64,000 nt of DNA from Catellatospora citrea (GTDB lineage: Bacteria > Actinomycetota > Actinomycetes > Mycobacteriales > Micromonosporaceae), in contig NZ_RAPR01000001.1 in assembly GCF_003610235.1 (NCBI RefSeq), positions 1,240,001-1,304,000 of the forward strand. Direction: 5' to 3'. Each line of letters begins with the position of its first letter. Position 1 is the first letter of the stretch. Below are positions 59,760-64,000 of the stretch, in pieces. A model generated the notes under the pieces. It was not told the origin of the DNA and searched no databases. It saw only the letters and a list, made by a program, of their open reading frames with translations. Both the position numbers and the translations under genes were made by a program.

Positions 59760-61436
59760 CTACGCGAGGACGACGGCGAACGGGACCGTCGGCTGTTCCG
59801 ACTGCTCGAACGTGTTCGGCAGCCACTGCGCGGCCTCGACCGAGTACGGCACGTCCCACGCGGGGTCCGGCGTCGGATTGAGGTCCGACGGCAGCGTGTC
59901 CGCCACGAAGTCGAACTCGAAGACCTCCTTCGCGCCCGCCGGCACGCCGGGGCCGAGGCACCGCACGTGCACGGACGTCGGGGCGGCGAGGTCCTCACGG
60001 GTGCACGTCGCCCAGCCCGGACCGGCGGGTTCGAGCCAGTCGCCGCGCAGGTGCAGGTGCAGTTGCAGGTCACGTACGTCCGCGTCGCCGCGGTTGGCCA
60101 CCGTCACGGTCAGGTGACCGGTGTGGCGGCCGTCCGCCGTACGGCGCAGTGTCAGGTCGGTGGCGTCGACCCGCAGGTTGGCGTAGCGCGGCTGCGCCTC
60201 GAACCGCGTCGGCCCCGCGACCTGGCGCACCTTCGTCCCGTCGAGCCGGTAGGTGCGGGTCTGGAACGGCACGGCCTGCTTGCCGCCGTCGGAGTAGTGC
60301 TCGCTCAGCTCCACCTCGACGCCGACGTCGGTCGAGGCGACCTGGTGGATGCCGCCGAACCCGTCGCGGGTGCCGACGATCCGGCCCATGGTGACCGGTC
60401 GCCCGTTCACCCGCCGGAAGGCGATCACTTCGCTGCCCGGCGACTCCGGCCCCTCGCCGCAGCGCAGGATCGCGACGAGATCGCCGTCCCCGTCGCCGTC
60501 CACATCGGTTTCGGTGTAACTGTCGACCCACACCGGCAGGCTGTCCCCTGCTGCGGTGCCGGCGGCGTCGAGCCGCACCTGCCCCGACGGGCACAGGGCT
60601 CCCCTGGCGCCTGCCCAGGCCGGCACGCCGATGGTGACGTCGCGGAAGGGCCCCAGGTCAGGTGGGCCGTCCTCCAGGTACCTGCGCACCGGCGTCGGCG
60701 ACGGTCCCGGCACGGCAAACGGGCTCGCTGAAGGAGTCGGCTCGGCCGGCGGGACGGGCCGGCCACGCCAGGGGCCGAACAGCGTCAGGACCACCGTCAC
60801 CGCGACCGCCACGGCAGCGGCCGCGGACACCGCGGCAGACCGGCGTCTGGCCAGTTGCCGCGACGAGGCGAGCGCCCGGTCGCGCAGGTCGACCGGCCTG
60901 ACCTCGCCGACCGCGCCGCCGTAGAACTCCTTCAACTCCGGGGCGAGCACCCGCAGTTTGGCGAGCGCCTTGGCGGTCTGGCTCTTCACGGTGCCGATGT
61001 TGACGCCCAGGACCTCGGCGGTCTGCGCCTCGGTGAGGTCGTCGAAGAACCGCAACACCAGCACGGCGCGCTGCCGGGGCGGCAGCCGCAGCAGCACCGC
61101 CCGGAGGGTGACCTGCAGCGCGGTGGCTTCCGCCAGGTCGGTCCCGGTGGCGGCGCGCGTCGGGAAGTCCTCGGTGAGGGTCTCCGCCACCCGCCGCCTG
61201 CGCCACCAGGACACCTGCAGGTGATACATGGTCTTGCGGGTGTACGCGTCGGCCGCGCCCGTCGCATGCAGGTTCGACCAGGCCCGGTGGGTCCGGGCCA
61301 GCGCGGACTGGACCAGGTCCTCGGCGAGATGCTGGTCACCGGTGAGGAAGTACGCGGCACGCAGCAGCGCAGCCGTACGGGCCCGGACGAAGGAGTCGAA
61401 CTCTCCGGCCAGGTGAGTCACGGTGGAGGCTGCCAT
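59760..61436 (-). CDS. SigE-type ECF sigma factor fused to membrane and extracytoplasmic domain
   Basis: A 558-residue fusion. Residues 1-170 are a SigE-family ECF sigma factor: region 2 LLRAAYFLTGDQHLAEDLVQ and region 4 LPPRQRAVLVLRFFDDLTEAQTAEVLG. Residues 195-222 form one membrane helix (VSAAAAVAVAVTVVLTLFG), followed by a Pro/Ser linker and a ~320-residue extracytoplasmic part containing an acidic DVDGDGDGDL calcium-site-like loop and a beta-rich end. Usually a separate anti-sigma factor provides the membrane part. Release by proteolysis would be needed for activity. ATG 61436 chosen; ATG 61442 also possible. Confidence 0.85.
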   Translation of the reverse strand: MAASTVTHLAGEFDSFVRARTAALLRAAYFLTGDQHLAEDLVQSALARTHRAWSNLHATGAADAYTRKTMYHLQVSWWRRRRVAETLTEDFPTRAATGTDLAEATALQVTLRAVLLRLPPRQRAVLVLRFFDDLTEAQTAEVLGVNIGTVKSQTAKALAKLRVLAPELKEFYGGAVGEVRPVDLRDRALASSRQLARRRSAAVSAAAAVAVAVTVVLTLFGPWRGRPVPPAEPTPSASPFAVPGPSPTPVRRYLEDGPPDLGPFRDVTIGVPAWAGARGALCPSGQVRLDAAGTAAGDSLPVWVDSYTETDVDGDGDGDLVAILRCGEGPESPGSEVIAFRRVNGRPVTMGRIVGTRDGFGGIHQVASTDVGVEVELSEHYSDGGKQAVPFQTRTYRLDGTKVRQVAGPTRFEAQPRYANLRVDATDLTLRRTADGRHTGHLTVTVANRGDADVRDLQLHLHLRGDWLEPAGPGWATCTREDLAAPTSVHVRCLGPGVPAGAKEVFEFDFVADTLPSDLNPTPDPAWDVPYSVEAAQWLPNTFEQSEQPTVPFAVVLA

Positions 61437-61649
61437 GCACATCAGGACGCGACCTGCCGCACCGATGGTTGCCCGGGTCCGGAGCACACCGGGTCCACAT
61501 TGCACGAACGGGCGGTAGCTGCCCGACCGGCTCGGCCAGGATGAGCACGCGATCGTGTCGAGGGTGAGGGGTCGGCTGGAACCGGCCTGTGTCTGGTTTC
61601 ATCCCGCGTCGCGCTGACAAAGCACGCGGTGGGACGTGAGGATGTGGGC

Positions 61650-62465
61650 ATGAGTTCATCGCAGCCCGCCGTCGACCCCGGACACGGCTACCTGCTCGAC
61701 AACGCCCGGGTGCAGGCGGGCGAGCGGTTCACCTGGCTGGCCGAGCTGTACGACGGTGTCACGCGCGGGCACTTCGACCGGCTCGGTGTGCAGGCGGGCT
61801 GGCGCTGCTGGGAGGTCGGCGCCGGGGGCCCCAGCATTCCCCAGGCACTCGCCGCGGCCGTCGGACCGACCGGTCACGTGCTGGCCACGGACATCAATCC
61901 GGCCTGGCTGGATCCGCACGCCGGGTATGAGGTGCGCCGGCACGACGTCGTCGCGGACCCGCCGCCGCAGCCGGGAACGTTCGACCTCGTACACGCACGG
62001 CTCGTGCTCGTTCACGTGCCCGACCGCGCCCGGGCGCTGGCGACGATGGTGGCGGCGCTGCGGCCCGGCGGTTGGCTGCTGGTGGAGGATGCCGACACCG
62101 AGCTGCAGCCCCTGGCCTGCCTCGACGAGGTCGGCCCGGCCCAGCGGCGCGCCAACCGGATGCGGCGCGCGGTCCGGGAGCTGATGACCCGCCGCGGCGC
62201 CGATCTGCGCTTCGGCCGCACGCTGCCGCGGACGTTGCGTGCGGCGGGCCTGGTCGACGTCGGGGCGTCCGGCTGCTTCCCGGTCGGCGGGGTGGCCTGC
62301 GACCGGCTGGAGACCGCGACCGTGCGTATGGTCCGCGCCGAGTTGCTGGCCGCAGGGCTGACCGACGACGTCGAGATCGGCTTGCACCTGGCCGCCGTCG
62401 ATGCCGGCGAGCTCGACCTCACCCTCGCGCCGCTGATCTCGGCATGGGGACGCCGCCCGAGCTGA
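61650..62465 (+). CDS. SAM-dependent methyltransferase
   Basis: A 271-residue class I methyltransferase. Motif I is CWEVGAGGPSIPQALA, motif II VLATDINPAWLD, and DLVHARLVLVHVPDRARAL the post-II/III region; the C-terminal cap has GRTLPRTLRAAGLVDV. Substrate unknown. GTGAGG precedes ATG 61650. The 213-base gap to the divergent sigma gene holds both promoters; nothing else was recognised there. Confidence 0.85.
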   Translation: MSSSQPAVDPGHGYLLDNARVQAGERFTWLAELYDGVTRGHFDRLGVQAGWRCWEVGAGGPSIPQALAAAVGPTGHVLATDINPAWLDPHAGYEVRRHDVVADPPPQPGTFDLVHARLVLVHVPDRARALATMVAALRPGGWLLVEDADTELQPLACLDEVGPAQRRANRMRRAVRELMTRRGADLRFGRTLPRTLRAAGLVDVGASGCFPVGGVACDRLETATVRMVRAELLAAGLTDDVEIGLHLAAVDAGELDLTLAPLISAWGRRPS

Positions 62466-62547
62466 CACGTCTGCCCGAGGTTCCGCAGGTGACCGGGTGG
62501 CAGCCCGGCCGGCCCCACACCACCGTGCTCACCACTCCAGCCGGGGC

Positions 62548-63210
62548 CTAGTCGGCGAGCAGGCCGCCGAGCAGCGCGCGGATGGTGCGTTCGAACAGGT
62601 CGGCGGTGGGCGAGCCGGGGGCGCTGCCCGTCAGCACCGCAGCCAGCAGCGGGTGGCGAGCCGGGTCGACGGCGCCGAAGTCGACGGCCGTGGGTGCGGC
62701 GGCGCTACGGGCGAACAGCATGATCACGCCGTTGAGCACGCCGACGGCTTCCATCTTCCGCAGCGTCGTCCGGTCGAGCGCGGCCATCGCCTGCAGGCAG
62801 TGCTCGAACCAGAGCAACGTGTGCGGACCCGGCACGGAGCTGGTGGGCACCGCGTCGAGCAGCCACGGCTGCGCCACGTAGAGCGAGCGGGTGGCCTCGG
62901 CGATCCGGACCAGCTCGCCGAGCCAGTCCTCATCGGACCCACGGGTGTGGGCGAAGCCGGCCATGGCCGTGTCGACCATGAGGTCGAGCAGCTCGTCGCG
63001 GGAGGTGACGTAGCGGTACAGCGTGCTGGCGGTGGTGTTCAGCTCACCCGCGACGGCGCGCATGGAGACGGCTGTGAGCCCGCCCGCCGCCGCCAGCCGG
63101 ATCGCCGCCGCCGCGATGTCGGCCAGGCGGTACTCCGGCGAGGGACCGCGCGCGCCCCGTTGCGGCCTGGCCCAGATCGCCGGGCCGCGCCCCTGTTGAC
63201 CAACCGTCAC
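62548..63210 (-). CDS. TetR-family regulator with TetR_C (GntR-like) domain
   Basis: A 220-residue TetR repressor starting at GTG 63210. The HTH spans residues 27-75 (YRLADIAAAAIRLAAAGG, NTTASTLYRYVTSRDELLDL), and the C-terminal helices match the tetracycline-repressor-like C-domain. It is divergent from the PfkB kinase at 63380, and the palindrome in between suggests that it represses itself, the kinase, or both. Confidence 0.88.
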   Translation of the reverse strand: MTVGQQGRGPAIWARPQRGARGPSPEYRLADIAAAAIRLAAAGGLTAVSMRAVAGELNTTASTLYRYVTSRDELLDLMVDTAMAGFAHTRGSDEDWLGELVRIAEATRSLYVAQPWLLDAVPTSSVPGPHTLLWFEHCLQAMAALDRTTLRKMEAVGVLNGVIMLFARSAAAPTAVDFGAVDPARHPLLAAVLTGSAPGSPTADLFERTIRALLGGLLAD

Positions 63211-63225
63211 CGCACCACTCTAACC

Positions 63226-63240
63226 GCGAACGACGTTCGC
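63226..63240. promoter_or_regulatory. TetR operator candidate
   Basis: GCGAAC-GAC-GTTCGC, a perfect 6-base inverted repeat with 3-base spacer, 16 bases before the TetR start. It matches the CGAACGCCGTTCG site before the other TetR gene at 13453 in 12 of 13 bases. Confidence 0.65.
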
Positions 63241-63379
63241 AAAAGCGTCACCGCGCCACCGACGGCGGCGATACCCGCACTCGTGCTCAGGGACTGCGGG
63301 AAGATCCAGGTGCGGTTAGGGTGGGCGGGCCCGCCGCTCCGGGTGCACACGGCCACACACATCGGGGAGGCGGTCTGTC

Positions 63380-64000
63380 ATGTCCGAGTACGACGTCCTG
63401 GTGCTCGGCGGTGTCGGTGTCGACACCATCGTGCAGGTGCCGGAGCTGGCGGTGCCGCCGGGCGACTTCTTCCCGGTGCCACCGATCCGCGACTACGTCG
63501 CGCACTCCGGCAACGGCGTCGCGCTGGGCTTCCACGCGCTGGGCCTGCGCACCAAACTGGTCGACTTCCTCGGCGACGACATGCTCGGCGCGCTGGTGCT
63601 CGCCCGGTACGCCGAGCTGGGCCTGGACTTCAGCCACGTCCCCGCCCCGAACGGCACCCCGCGAGCCGTGAACCTGGTCGACAAGGCAGGCCGCCGGTTC
63701 TCGTTCTTCGACGGCCGCCACCCCCACGACCTGGTGCTGCCGCCCGACTTCTACCTGCCGTACCTGCAACGCGCCCGGCACGCCCACATCGCCGCCCCCC
63801 GGGCCGCGGGCGCGTTCGCCGACGCCCGCCGGCTCGGCGTCACCACCTCCACCGACCTGCACGCGTGGGACGGCGAACTCGACTGGGTGTGGCCGCTGGC
63901 CCGCGCCGCCGACCTGGTGTTCCTCAGCGCCGAGGCGGCGCCGGAGCGCATCGACGACATCCTGCTCGCCGTGCTCGGCAGCGGCCGGGCGCAGGTGGTC
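63380..64000 (+). CDS. PfkB-family carbohydrate/nucleoside kinase, N-terminal part
   Basis: The first 207 codons of a ribokinase/PfkB protein; the window ends inside it. VLVLGGVGVDTIVQVPEL is the N-terminal strand, HSGNGVALGFHALGL with the GN-containing substrate loop, and LVDFLGDDMLGALV the helix after it. The C-terminal GAGD anion hole is outside the window. GGGGAGG lies 9 bases before ATG 63380. Substrate cannot be decided. Confidence 0.85.
   Translation, partial: MSEYDVLVLGGVGVDTIVQVPELAVPPGDFFPVPPIRDYVAHSGNGVALGFHALGLRTKLVDFLGDDMLGALVLARYAELGLDFSHVPAPNGTPRAVNLVDKAGRRFSFFDGRHPHDLVLPPDFYLPYLQRARHAHIAAPRAAGAFADARRLGVTTSTDLHAWDGELDWVWPLARAADLVFLSAEAAPERIDDILLAVLGSGRAQVV

Noticed and set aside
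1..64000. CRISPR arrays, tRNA or rRNA genes, integrases, transposases, toxin-antitoxin or defence genes
   Set aside because: Looked for on both strands and none was recognised. The window appears to be chromosomal accessory and metabolic DNA without a genomic island border.

Overview
The window is high-GC DNA from a secretory, plant-polysaccharide-degrading actinomycete. Gene density, GTG starts, GTGA/ATGA gene overlaps, many CBM2, CBM13 (ricin-type) and CBM5/12 modules, and the style of the regulators (RsbRST, SigE-type sigma, CebR-like boxes) fit Micromonosporaceae. Genus is not resolvable by eye. No rRNA, tRNA, CRISPR array, IS element, phage gene or riboswitch was seen.

Layout. 1-1.9 kb: the tail of a GH43 arabinanase, a serine hydrolase and a DUF1232 membrane protein. 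1.9-8.9 kb: a stress-signalling block, with an RsbW-like ATPase and a CsbD-like protein on the minus strand, then rsbR-rsbS-rsbT, an ATPase-PP2C fusion, a hybrid-type histidine kinase, a receiver-PP2C protein and an RsbV-like STAS protein on the plus strand. 8.9-15.9 kb: a HEAT-repeat protein, an acetyltransferase, a secreted GH12-CBM13 enzyme, and a TetR/MFS efflux pair with shared operators. 15.9-26.8 kb: a secreted triple-repeat protein, a GH51-like arabinofuranosidase with Fn3 and CBM2, small housekeeping genes, and a GH127 beta-L-arabinofuranosidase flanked by two very similar LacI-family repressors.

26.9-35.9 kb: a minus-strand arabinose operon in the order araB, araD, ytfQ, ytfR, ytfT, yjfF, araA. 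Its promoter has a LacI-type operator lying between and over the -35/-10 elements, arranged like the one before GH127. Secreted arabinan-active enzymes would release arabinose or arabinofuranosides, the Ytf-type ABC transporter imports them, and AraA, AraB and AraD convert arabinose to xylulose 5-phosphate. 36.4-48.6 kb: an L,D-transpeptidase, a GH2 enzyme with two near-identical lectin domains, an AraC regulator, and three secreted proteins (intradiol dioxygenase, S1 protease, M4 protease) sharing a CBM5/12-like tail. 50.5-58.6 kb: an operon for an acyl-CoA carboxylase pathway resembling atu/liu (terpene or leucine catabolism), ending in a TetR gene. 58.6-64 kb: a SEC-C protein, DUF1772, a sigma factor fused to a membrane and extracytoplasmic domain, a methyltransferase, a TetR and the start of a PfkB kinase.

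Two observations stand out. First, three copies of a 24-codon micro-ORF (MSERSERI, 8 variable residues, DERSEERA) sit inside the arabinose operon. Each starts in the ATGA of the upstream gene's stop and ends in the ATGA of the downstream gene's start, and each ends with a built-in Shine-Dalgarno, so it looks like a portable translation-coupling cassette. Second, a dispersed palindromic repeat of about 60 bases occurs three times, and one copy lies in frame inside the acyl-CoA carboxylase alpha-subunit gene, adding about 20 residues as Rickettsia palindromic elements do.
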